From Phenylobacterium sp. (GTDB lineage Bacteria; Pseudomonadota; Alphaproteobacteria; Caulobacterales; Caulobacteraceae): a DNA stretch of 5,886 nucleotides. A program made the position numbers and the translations under genes. This document shows, piece by piece, positions 1 to 4,685 of this stretch; positions within the stretch are counted from its first letter, which is position 1; every line of letters starts with the position of its first letter. The stretch lies in the NCBI GenBank assembly GCA_019264505.1, contig JAHUZY010000128.1, positions 1 to 5,886 of the forward strand, read 5' to 3'. The notes beneath the pieces were generated by a model. It saw only the letters and a list, made by a program, of their open reading frames with translations. It did no database searches and was not told the DNA's origin.

Positions 1-18
1 CCGGTGAGGGGCCAGGGC

Positions 19-399
19 TCAGTCCTCGGACAGGCTCAGCACATTGCCGTCGGGGTCTGCGAACCAGGCGACCTTCGCCTTGCCGTCCGGGGCGGTCCAG
101 ATCCCGAGCGCGTCCTGACCCATGCCCTCATAGATGGTGAAGGTGACGCCGCGGTCGCGCAGGGTCTGGACGACGGCGGTGATGTCGGCCACCTGCCAGC
201 CGAACACCGGGTGAGGATGGGGTCTGTAGTCAGGCAGGGCGGTGACACGGATCAGGCCCGCATCCACCTCCATAAAGTCGCCATAGGCATCTGAGCTTCG
301 CACCTTGAGGCCGAGCAGGTGGCAATAGAAGGTCAGGGCGCGCTCACGATCGCTGACCAGAATAAAGCTGACGGGCAACCCAGAAATCAACGCACTCAT
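19..399 (-). CDS. VOC-superfamily (glyoxalase/bleomycin-resistance fold) protein
   Basis: A 126-aa single-module VOC protein, the usual size for the family. Residues 8-35 form the first beta-alpha segment (PVSFILVSDRERALTFYCHL, then LGLKV). An EVD strand follows at 44-46, a second-half start at FGWQVADI (66-73), and the typical closing segment FADPDGNVL (113-121). VOC proteins bind a divalent metal and act on small substrates (glyoxalase, dioxygenase, antibiotic binding). The metal ligands cannot be assigned with certainty here and the substrate is unknown. The ATG at 399 is preferred over the GTG at 402 because a GGAGAGGG purine run lies a suitable distance upstream. The gene is divergent from the 109-aa gene at 530, with 130 bp between them. 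It is probably cytoplasmic, since no signal peptide is visible. The fold assignment is firm; the function is open. Confidence 0.9.
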   Translation of the reverse strand: MSALISGLPVSFILVSDRERALTFYCHLLGLKVRSSDAYGDFMEVDAGLIRVTALPDYRPHPHPVFGWQVADITAVVQTLRDRGVTFTIYEGMGQDALGIWTAPDGKAKVAWFADPDGNVLSLSED

Positions 400-529
400 C
401 ACGCCCTCTCCCGCAGGTTGAAACGCCTGCGCGCACCTTGGCGACCCAGGGAGAGCCCCGCAAGGGCCTCAGGTCGTCAGCTCCGGGGCGGGGTGGCCTG
501 GACGGGCTTGCCGGGGTATGGGCCTTCCC
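400..529. promoter_or_regulatory. Divergent intergenic region, 130 bp
   Basis: This gap separates the starts of the minus-strand VOC gene and the plus-strand 109-aa gene, so it must hold promoters for both. No convincing -35/-10 pair, strong inverted repeat or terminator was seen. The purine run GGAGAGGG read on the minus strand just inside position 399 serves the VOC gene. The plus-strand gene has only a weak GGGG-type sequence before its start. Confidence 0.4.
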
Positions 530-859
530 ATGGCGCGCACGAAACTGAATCCTGAGTTTCCGATCACGGTGGACGGGGACCCCTATGTCTGGCGGCTGCA
601 GCGCCAGCCCCAGTGGTCCAGCGACGCGGCCGAGTGGCGGGGCATGGCCATCGCGGTGCGCCACGTGGAAGGCCAGCGAGAGGCGGTGGTGGAGTTTCCC
701 CCCGGTCCGCAGCGCCGCTATGGCGCCCCGCAGCTCCAGCCTTCGCACATCCCCACCGATCTGGTGGCCCGGGCCATCAGCTCGGCCATCGCTGCGGGCT
801 GGGAGCCCCTGTCCAGGGGAAAGACGGTGGCCATCGTCGTCGACGCCGAGGGCCGGTGA
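530..859 (+). CDS. Hypothetical protein, 109 aa
   Basis: I do not recognise a named family. The protein is soluble, with no signal peptide or membrane segment. The N-terminal half (residues 10-55) reads as beta-strands rich in Trp and charged residues (WRLQRQPQW, then EWRGMAIAVRHVEGQREAVVEF). A Pro-rich stretch follows at 57-76 (FPPGP, PQLQPSHIP), then a helix (LVARAISSAIAAGWEP) and a closing strand (KTVAIVVDA). This alternating composition is that of a real folded protein and is far more natural than the antisense frame. The ATG at 530 (MARTKLNPEF) is chosen over the in-frame ATG at 518, which adds only four residues; neither has a strong Shine-Dalgarno sequence, so the start is uncertain. 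The gene converges on the membrane-anchored protein ending at 932. Confidence 0.75.
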   Translation: MARTKLNPEFPITVDGDPYVWRLQRQPQWSSDAAEWRGMAIAVRHVEGQREAVVEFPPGPQRRYGAPQLQPSHIPTDLVARAISSAIAAGWEPLSRGKTVAIVVDAEGR

Positions 860-862
860 GGG

Positions 863-879
863 CGTCCTGATTGAGGACG
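863..879. terminator. Short hairpin just after the 109-aa gene, weak terminator candidate
   Basis: CGTCCT (863-868), loop GATTG, AGGACG (874-879) is a perfect 6-bp stem starting four bases after the plus-strand stop codon. It lies in the 72-bp gap between two convergent genes, where a terminator is expected. On the plus strand the stem is followed by AAAATTGG rather than a T-run, so it is not a canonical intrinsic terminator. On the minus strand it lies beyond the stop of the gene ending at 932. Confidence 0.35.
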
Positions 880-931
880 AAAATTGGTAGGGCCTGGACC
901 CGAACGCCGGACCCAGTTGCAGCAATGGGCT

Positions 932-1366
932 TCAGAGGAACACCCCTGAGAACCAACCCAACAGTATTATGCCGCCCAGAAAGAGCAGTGCAATCTGGCC
1001 TCGGTTGAGTTTTCGTGGCTCCGGCTGTGTGGGGCGTCCCCGCCGCCCTGGCCGCTCTAGCCGCTTGCGCCCTACGGGTTGGGCGCCGTCGGCCCGCAGG
1101 CAGATCCAGTCGGTCGCCTCATCCTCGTCATAGACGAAGCCCGTATAGTGGGCGAAGAGCTGCATGGGCACGTCGAACACGTAGTCGACACCCTGCTCGG
1201 CGGCCTGAGAGTTGAGCGCCTTGGCTTCTAGCCCCGCCAGAATGGCTGGTGGTTCGCCCTCGAGCGCCAATGGACGGGCCTCATCGTCCGGATCATGGAT
1301 CGCCGACCACTGAAGCTGACCGCCCTCGTACCCGCGGGCCTCAGAATACATGACGACGGTGCTCAT
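932..1366 (-). CDS. Hypothetical protein with C-terminal membrane anchor, 144 aa
   Basis: No family is recognised. Residues 1-95 form an acidic soluble domain with aromatic-rich segments (DYVFDVPMQLFAHYTGFVYD at 61-80, then DWICLRADG). A strongly basic linker follows (roughly 99-122, many Arg/Lys and Pro). The protein ends in one hydrophobic helix (about 124-143, IALLFLGGIILLGWFSGVFL). The basic flank before a terminal helix predicts a single-pass, tail-anchored inner-membrane protein with the main domain in the cytoplasm. The ATG at 1366 is preferred over the GTG at 1378: the GTG has no upstream Shine-Dalgarno, while the ATG follows a GGGTTGCGAG purine run. The 70-aa gene ends 18 bp upstream on the same strand, so the two are probably co-transcribed and perhaps work together. 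Its role is unknown. Confidence 0.75.
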   Translation of the reverse strand: MSTVVMYSEARGYEGGQLQWSAIHDPDDEARPLALEGEPPAILAGLEAKALNSQAAEQGVDYVFDVPMQLFAHYTGFVYDEDEATDWICLRADGAQPVGRKRLERPGRRGRPTQPEPRKLNRGQIALLFLGGIILLGWFSGVFL

Positions 1367-1384
1367 CTCGCAACCCACGGCTAT

Positions 1385-1597
1385 CTAATCAGTCGTCGAG
1401 GCGGCATGTTCGAGATCGGCGCTTAGATCCAGGTTCTGCTGACTGGCCACCACGACCCAGCCGCCAGAGAAGACCCGGTAGCTGTAGTCGCCCTCGACCC
1501 AATCGCCGGGCGGCGCCCCCGGCATAGGCTCCAGCCCCAGCGCCGCCAGGACCAAGTCTGGCTCGGCGCCCTGCACCCCGATCCAAGTCGCCCTCAT
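1385..1597 (-). CDS. Small hypothetical protein, 70 aa
   Basis: Unrecognised, acidic and soluble. The N-terminus MRATWIGVQGAEPDLVLAAL suggests a strand, then a short helix ending in LGLEPMPGAPPGDW. It continues with a beta-rich part (GDYSYRVFSGGWVVVASQ, about 36-53) and an Asp/Glu-rich tail. The pattern of a helix, then an aromatic strand, then the Gly-Gly-Trp hydrophobic strand resembles a real small domain rather than a shadow frame. The start at 1597 is the first ATG after the upstream gap; GGGGG sits upstream of it, but the Shine-Dalgarno is not textbook. It is the first gene of a likely two-gene unit with the membrane-anchored protein downstream. No function can be proposed. Confidence 0.7.
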   Translation of the reverse strand: MRATWIGVQGAEPDLVLAALGLEPMPGAPPGDWVEGDYSYRVFSGGWVVVASQQNLDLSADLEHAASTTD

Positions 1598-1735
1598 GGC
1601 GCGCCCCCGCAGGCTTGAACAATCACGTCATGGTCGCCGCCGGCCCTTGCCGTGCAGACGCGCACAACTCTACTCAAGAGAGAATTGGGCAAGCAAGAAC
1701 ATTTGCAGAACGATTGCCCCCGTGGCTCCTGCCCC
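1598..1735 (-). promoter_or_regulatory. AT-richer gap with a candidate promoter for the 70-aa/144-aa gene pair
   Basis: This 138-bp gap is visibly richer in A/T (about 1660-1720) than its surroundings. Read on the minus strand, TTGCTT (1696-1691) and TAGAGT (1672-1667) lie 18 bp apart, a moderate match to -35 and -10 elements. They would start RNA near 1660 and give a leader of about 60 nt before the 70-aa gene. A 10-codon ATG-to-TAG frame also occurs in the gap on the same strand, without a ribosome binding site. No gene is supported in this gap. Confidence 0.35.
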
Positions 1736-2137
1736 CTAGGCCCAGAGGTCGCCCACGCAGCGGCCGCGGGACGGCAGGTCTTCGAAGGCGCCCAGGCCGT
1801 CGAAGTGGCGGATCGGCAGGTGAGCCACCTCGTCCGGCGGGGCGAGCCGGAGATTGACCGCCATCCGCCGCCGGCCGTCCGACCGTGGGCGCAGGCCGCG
1901 CCAGGCGAGGACACAGGCGCAGGCGGGGCAGAACAGGATCTCCAGGGCGGGGTCGGCCTTTCCGCCGCGGCGATAGGATGAGGTCGGTCCGCTGAGCGCG
2001 ATCCGCTCACCCTCATAGTCATAGGCCCAGAGCGCGCCATAGCGGCGGCAGAGCGTGCAGTTGCAGGCGGTGACCGGGCCAGGGTCGCCCTCAAGGGTCC
2101 ACTGGCTCTGGCCGCAATGGCAGGATCCGGTCAGCAT
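1736..2137 (-). CDS. GFA/CENP-V family zinc protein, 133 aa
   Basis: This belongs to the family of glutathione-dependent formaldehyde-activating enzyme (Gfa), a zinc beta-fold shared with CENP-V. The full cysteine signature is visible: C6-x-C8 in SCHCG, C25-x-C27-xx-C30 in CNCTLCRR, and C70-xx-C73 in FCPACAC. In Paracoccus Gfa the first and last pairs hold a structural zinc and the middle triad a second zinc. C75 is an additional cysteine after the last pair. The family is biochemically mixed and most members are not proven to act on S-hydroxymethylglutathione, so the substrate is left open. The segment after residue 80 carries an Arg-rich loop, then hydrophobic strands. The ATG lies five bases after the stop of the DUF2200 gene, which indicates one transcript and probably translational coupling, as no strong Shine-Dalgarno is seen. 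Confidence 0.92.
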   Translation of the reverse strand: MLTGSCHCGQSQWTLEGDPGPVTACNCTLCRRYGALWAYDYEGERIALSGPTSSYRRGGKADPALEILFCPACACVLAWRGLRPRSDGRRRMAVNLRLAPPDEVAHLPIRHFDGLGAFEDLPSRGRCVGDLWA

Positions 2138-2142
2138 GAGGT

Positions 2143-2493
2143 TCAGCCCCGCAGGATCTTGGCCATTGCCTTGCCGCGGGCCAGCTCGTCGATGAGCTTG
2201 TCCAGGTAGCGGATCTCCCGCATCAGCGGGTCCTCGATCTCCTCCACCCGCACGCCGCAGATCACGCCCTTAATGCTGGTCCTGGCCGGATTCATCGCCG
2301 GCGCCTGGGCGAAAAACGTCCGGAAGTCCGACTGGTCGGCCAACTGGGCGGCGAAGGCCTCGGGGCTGAAGCCGGTGAGCCACAGGATGATCTCATCAAC
2401 CTCGGCCCTGGTGCGGCCCTTGCGTTCGGCCTTGGCCACATAGTGCGGATAGACGCTGGCGAAGCTGGTGGTGAAGATGCGGTGTTCCGGCAT
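2143..2493 (-). CDS. DUF2200 family protein, 116 aa
   Basis: The sequence matches what is known of DUF2200, a bacterial family of about 115-120 aa with no established biochemical role. Landmarks are [20 protein letters not shown] (4-23), the [12 protein letters not shown] helix, WLTGF, FFAQAP, the [20 protein letters not shown] block (77-96), and the ending [20 protein letters not shown]. Length and ends agree with a complete protein. It is soluble, with alternating helices. The frame stays open upstream to 2661, but the ATG at 2493 is where the family-like sequence begins, and a GTGAG run sits upstream at suitable spacing; the extension overlaps the 57-aa gene in another frame and is rejected. 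It is followed after five bases by the GFA gene, so the two probably form an operon. Confidence 0.93.
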   Translation of the reverse strand: MPEHRIFTTSFASVYPHYVAKAERKGRTRAEVDEIILWLTGFSPEAFAAQLADQSDFRTFFAQAPAMNPARTSIKGVICGVRVEEIEDPLMREIRYLDKLIDELARGKAMAKILRG

Positions 2494-2511
2494 CGGGCGC
2501 TCACACGTCAG

Positions 2512-2529
2512 CGGACGGCGGGGCGTCCG
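2512..2529. repeat. Short GC hairpin between the 57-aa gene and the DUF2200 gene
   Basis: CGGACG (2512-2517) and CGTCCG (2524-2529) form a perfect 6-bp stem with a 6-base loop. It lies 18 bases upstream of the DUF2200 start on the minus strand, inside the 64-bp gap that follows the 57-aa gene. It has no T-run after it. It could be a weak terminator or leader structure, or chance in GC-rich DNA. Confidence 0.3.
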
Positions 2530-2557
2530 GTTCCAGGCGATCATGCCCCGGTTGGCC

Positions 2558-2731
2558 CTAGTCGTCGATGCCGGGGCGAAGCGGATCCCGCCCGTCCAGG
2601 CCCTCAATATGGCGACGTTGCTGACGGACGCGGGCGCCCACGTCGTCCGGGCCGGGGCCATCGCGTTCGGGCGATTCAGGCCGCGAAGCCGGGGGGACGG
2701 ACGGCGGGGGCGGGGTGTCGGGATCAGACAT
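2558..2731 (-). CDS. Pro-rich micro-protein, 57 aa
   Basis: This short reading frame starts with ATG at 2731 and stops with TAG at 2558-2560. The product begins [20 protein letters not shown] and ends [10 protein letters not shown]. The first 30 residues are rich in Pro, Asp and Ser and look disordered. The middle ([17 protein letters not shown], about 31-47) is basic and could form a short helix. The best evidence for a gene is the ribosome binding site: AAGGAG at 2742-2737 on the minus strand, with 5 bases to the ATG, the strongest in this stretch. It fills most of the gap between the SDR fusion gene and the DUF2200 gene, in the same direction. It contains no membrane segment or cysteine. 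No family is recognised. It could be a lineage-specific small protein; a chance frame is possible but less likely given the site. Confidence 0.6.
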   Translation of the reverse strand: MSDPDTPPPPSVPPASRPESPERDGPGPDDVGARVRQQRRHIEGLDGRDPLRPGIDD

Positions 2732-2736
2732 GGACG

Positions 2737-2742
2737 CTCCTT
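2737..2742 (-). promoter_or_regulatory. Strong ribosome binding site for the 57-aa gene
   Basis: Read on the minus strand this is AAGGAG, with five bases before the ATG at 2731. It is close to the ideal Shine-Dalgarno sequence and spacing, and is the main support for the short gene. Confidence 0.65.
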
Positions 2743-2746
2743 GCCA

Positions 2747-2781
2747 CCGGGTAACCGGCTGCGGCGAAGGCCGGTTCCCGG
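2747..2781. repeat. 12-bp GC-rich hairpin between the SDR fusion gene and the 57-aa gene
   Basis: CCGGG (2747-2751) and AACCGGC (2753-2759) pair with GCCGGTT (2770-2776) and CCCGG (2777-2781). This gives 12 base pairs with one bulged T (2752) and a 10-base loop. It begins ten bases after the SDR stop on the minus strand and ends four bases before the AAGGAG ribosome binding site of the next gene. A T-run does not follow on either strand. It may act as a factor-independent pause or terminator of the GC-rich type, protect a 3' end, or shape the leader of the micro-protein mRNA. Confidence 0.55.
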
Positions 2782-2790
2782 CGCCCGGGC

Positions 2791-3897
2791 TCAGACCGTC
2801 GGCACGGTGCCGCCGTCGATGACCACCTCCGTCCCGTGGATGGTGGCGGCGCGGTCGCTGGCCAGGAAGGCGGTCAGGTCGGCGACTTCGTGCGGCGTGT
2901 TGGGCCGGCCGATGGGGATGCCGCCCAGCGTGCGCATCAGGCCCTGGCGGGCGGCATCCACATCGCCGCCTTCGCTGGCCGCCAGCCGTTCGATCATCCG
3001 CGTGGCGGCTTTCGTCTCGGTGAAGCCCGGCGCGACGCTGAGCACGCGCACCCCCTTGGGTCCCAGCTCGTTGGACAGGGCCTTGCTGTAGACGGCGAGC
3101 GCGGCCTTGGCCGCGGCGTAGGCCAGGGTGGACTCATAGAGGGGCAGCCGGCGCTGGATGGAGGTGACATGGACGATCACCCCATAGCCCTGGTCCAGCA
3201 TGGCCGGCGCCAGGGCCCGGTCCAGCCGCACGGCCGACAAGAGGTTCAGGTCCAGCTCGCCGGTCCAGTGTTCCTCGGTGAGCGCCGCAAAGCCGCCGCC
3301 GGGCGTCGTCGAGCCGCCGAGGTTGTGGACGATGACGTCCACGCCGCCGAGCCGCGCCTGCACCACCTTCGCCAGCTCCGCCGCGCCATCGGGATGGGCG
3401 AGGTCGACACCGTGAAACAGTTCCGGCTGGGCAAGCTCCGCCGGCCGGCTTCGGGCCGCGCGGAAGACCGTGGCGCCGGCGCTCGCCAGACGGTCGGCCA
3501 CGGCTGCGCCCACCCCTTGGGTGCCGCCGGTCACCAGCACCCGGCGGCCGGTGAATTCGGCGTTCGAAGGCCTGGGCGTGATCTCCAGGGTCTGGATCAG
3601 GTCGCCGGCCAGGCGGAATTCGTAGCGCAGGTCGGCGCGGCCGCCGGGGAAGTTGCCGGTGACGTGGGCGGTCACGATCCCGCCGTCGGGGGCGGGCTCG
3701 AAGCTGCGGGGCTCCGCGCGGAAGCTGTAGAGCGCGCGGGCCTCGGCCGCCCAGTCCCGCACGGCGTCGCGGCCCTGGTGGTCGCGGTGTTCGTCGTGGA
3801 CGTGCGCATCGGGCGCAAAGCCTGCGGCCAGGGCCTCGGCGTCATCGGCCTCGGCGGCGGCGAAGTAGCGGGCGATGGGGGCGGGGAGTCTGATCAT
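2791..3897 (-). CDS. NTF2/SnoaL-like domain fused to short-chain dehydrogenase/reductase, 368 aa
   Basis: Two domains are visible. Residues 1 to about 110 look like an NTF2/SnoaL cone fold: IARYFAAAEADDAEALAAGF, then DAHVHDEHRDHQGRDAVRDW (31-50), then strands to IQTLEITPRP. Residues 115-368 are a classical SDR: the nucleotide-binding TGGTQGVG (123-130), a HNLGG variant of the NAG motif (191-195), Asn218, Ser246, and Tyr260-xxx-Lys264 complete the catalytic tetrad, then PGFTET (290-295) and a terminal DGG. It should be an active NAD(P)-dependent oxidoreductase of the cytoplasm; the substrate is unknown. The SDR part alone is of usual length (about 250 aa), so the N-terminal domain is an addition, not a misread start, as it is in frame with no stop or gap. 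The ATG at 3897 starts the NTF2-like sequence; the open extension to 3987 runs over the divergent promoter and is rejected. It is divergent from the HxlR regulator, its likely controller. Confidence 0.9.
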   Translation of the reverse strand: MIRLPAPIARYFAAAEADDAEALAAGFAPDAHVHDEHRDHQGRDAVRDWAAEARALYSFRAEPRSFEPAPDGGIVTAHVTGNFPGGRADLRYEFRLAGDLIQTLEITPRPSNAEFTGRRVLVTGGTQGVGAAVADRLASAGATVFRAARSRPAELAQPELFHGVDLAHPDGAAELAKVVQARLGGVDVIVHNLGGSTTPGGGFAALTEEHWTGELDLNLLSAVRLDRALAPAMLDQGYGVIVHVTSIQRRLPLYESTLAYAAAKAALAVYSKALSNELGPKGVRVLSVAPGFTETKAATRMIERLAASEGGDVDAARQGLMRTLGGIPIGRPNTPHEVADLTAFLASDRAATIHGTEVVIDGGTVPTV

Positions 3898-3953
3898 GGG
3901 GCTCGGGCCTCTGGGGTGTGGCGATACCCAGGATTTGGCGCTATACAGACAGC
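3898..3953. promoter_or_regulatory. Divergent promoter region of the NTF2-SDR gene and the HxlR gene
   Basis: This 56-bp gap separates two divergent starts. On the plus strand TATACA (3942-3947) ends six bases before the ATG at 3954. RNA would then start at or next to the start codon, consistent with a leaderless message, and no Shine-Dalgarno is present. A matching -35 is poor. On the minus strand TATAGC (3945-3940) overlaps the same bases, with TTGTCG (3970-3965) 19 bp upstream, a weak -35. The two promoters would therefore overlap and compete, and a protein bound nearby could affect both. Confidence 0.45.
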
Positions 3954-4349
3954 ATGGCAAGAACCGACAAAAACGTAGGGTACTCACCTACAGGTAAGTT
4001 AGCCGACGTCACGCCGGACCTGGCGGCGAGCGGGGTGGAGACGGCCTTCCGCATGCTGGAGGGCCGCTGGAAGATGGTGATCATCTTTCACCTCTTCGAC
4101 CGCCAGGTGCTGCGGTTCTCCGAGCTGGAGCGCGCCATCCCCGGTGTCTCGCAGAAGATGCTGATCCAGCAGCTGCGGGACCTGGAGCGCGACGGCATCG
4201 TCGAGCGCCAGGTCTATCCCCAGGTCCCGCCCAAGGTGGAATACCGCCTGACCGACTGGGGCCAGGCCATGTGCCCGGCCCTGGACTCGCTTCTGGAATG
4301 GGCGGCCCAGAAGCCCGCCTCGCCGGCGGACTCCACGCCCGGCGCCTGA
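3954..4349 (+). CDS. HxlR-family winged helix-turn-helix transcriptional regulator, 131 aa
   Basis: HxlR-type (MarR-like) DNA-binding regulator, normally a dimer. The family core is clear: ETAFRMLEGRWKMVIIFHLF (29-48), the helix-turn-helix FSELERAIPGVSQKMLIQQL (56-75), RDLERDGIVERQVYP, and the wing VPPKVEYRLTDWGQAM (91-106). A helix after it (CPALDSLLEWAAQK) serves dimerisation, and the tail is Pro/Ser-rich. The Cys that redox-sensing members carry before the first helix is absent; the sole Cys is at 107, so thiol sensing at the usual site is unlikely. The ATG at 3954 is preferred over the GTG at 3918, whose extension reads through the promoter. The gene is divergent from the NTF2-SDR gene, the usual arrangement for an HxlR protein and its target oxidoreductase. 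An 18-bp inverted repeat in codons 10-16 suggests self-regulation. Confidence 0.93.
   Translation: MARTDKNVGYSPTGKLADVTPDLAASGVETAFRMLEGRWKMVIIFHLFDRQVLRFSELERAIPGVSQKMLIQQLRDLERDGIVERQVYPQVPPKVEYRLTDWGQAMCPALDSLLEWAAQKPASPADSTPGA
3982..3999. promoter_or_regulatory. Putative HxlR operator, 18-bp inverted repeat
   Basis: ACTCACCTACAGGTAAGT has 8-bp arms (3982-3989 and 3992-3999) that match at seven of eight positions around a 2-base centre. It sits in an AT-richer patch inside the first codons of the regulator, about 28 bases after its ATG, and directly upstream of the weak minus-strand -35. TACT/AGTA-type dyads are known for several HxlR regulators. A second, shorter repeat (GTAGG at 3975-3979 and CCTAC at 3987-3991) overlaps it. 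Binding here could block leaderless transcription of the regulator and modulate the divergent gene. Confidence 0.5.
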
Positions 4350-4374
4350 TGGCGGAGACCCGACCGCCTCTGCC

Positions 4375-4617
4375 CTAGGCGCAGGGTTGCGGCTCGCCGC
4401 CGCCCAGGTCGATGCGGAAGCAGTGCTCGTGGCCGCTGGCCAGGTCGCAGACGACCACCTGGATCTCTCCATCGACATCGGCCGGCGGGTGGAAGTCCTC
4501 CACATAGGCGATGGCGGCGGCCTCGAATGAGGCCTCCTCCACGATCCGTAGCGGATGGTGGTCGTCCTGCTGGGCGTGAACGCTGAAGCGGCGCGAAGGC
4601 TCTTTTGTCTGCGGCAT
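4375..4617 (-). CDS. Small protein resembling DUF5961, 80 aa
   Basis: It resembles the small alphaproteobacterial family I know as DUF5961, though I am not certain of the family name. The pattern is FSVHAQQDDHHPLRIVEEAS (11-30), then FEAAAIAYVEDFHP, then a strand pair EIQVVVCDLASGHEHCFRID (51-70) and a short Gly-rich tail. Cys57, Cys66 and Cys79 and several His residues are present, but no known metal motif. It is soluble and of unknown function. Two starts are possible: the ATG at 4623 abuts the GGAG sequence with no spacing, while the ATG at 4617 has six bases to it, so 4617 is chosen. It lies 68 bp downstream of the flavoprotein gene on the same strand and may be co-transcribed. Its ribosome binding site is partly folded into a hairpin. 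It converges on the HxlR gene. Confidence 0.8.
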   Translation of the reverse strand: MPQTKEPSRRFSVHAQQDDHHPLRIVEEASFEAAAIAYVEDFHPPADVDGEIQVVVCDLASGHEHCFRIDLGGGEPQPCA

Positions 4618-4625
4618 GGTCATCT

Positions 4626-4652
4626 CCTGCCCCCTCAACGTGCGGGGGCAGG
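4626..4652 (-). promoter_or_regulatory. 9-bp hairpin covering the ribosome binding site of the 80-aa gene
   Basis: CCTGCCCCC (4626-4634) and GGGGGCAGG (4644-4652) are perfect inverted repeats with a 9-base loop. On the minus strand the 3' arm runs directly into the Shine-Dalgarno sequence, so the AGG of AGGAG is in the stem. The structure begins 33 bases after the flavoprotein stop. It could restrain translation of the small protein, or act as a terminator or 3' end for the upstream gene; no T-run follows. Confidence 0.6.
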
Positions 4653-4685
4653 AAAAGGATTCGTGACCGCCCCGCCGGCCCGCCT

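Noticed and set aside
886..916. Repeated GGACCC words in the convergent gap
   Set aside because: They form only a short direct repeat with no stable stem or spacing that suggests a function.
344..925. 193-aa minus-strand open frame opposite the 109-aa gene
   Set aside because: Arg/Pro/Gly-rich low-complexity product that also overlaps the start of the VOC gene; the plus-strand frame is far more protein-like.
1594..2094. 166-aa minus-strand frame whose stop overlaps the ATG of the 70-aa gene (ATGA)
   Set aside because: Most of it is a shadow of the GFA gene. A 23-codon GTG-started tail could be a coupled leader peptide, but it has no ribosome binding site and no other support.
2468..3091. 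207-aa plus-strand frame across the gap between DUF2200 and SDR
   Set aside because: Composition is that of antisense noise, and it overlaps three better-supported minus-strand genes.
2836..3978. 380-aa plus-strand open frame opposite the SDR fusion gene
   Set aside because: Its product is a Gly/Arg/His/Gln-rich mixture typical of antisense frames in GC-rich DNA, and the minus strand has a clear two-domain protein with catalytic motifs.
3898..3987. 30-residue N-terminal extension of the NTF2-SDR protein
   Set aside because: It would run across the divergent promoter and into the HxlR gene; the ATG at 3897 begins the NTF2-like domain.
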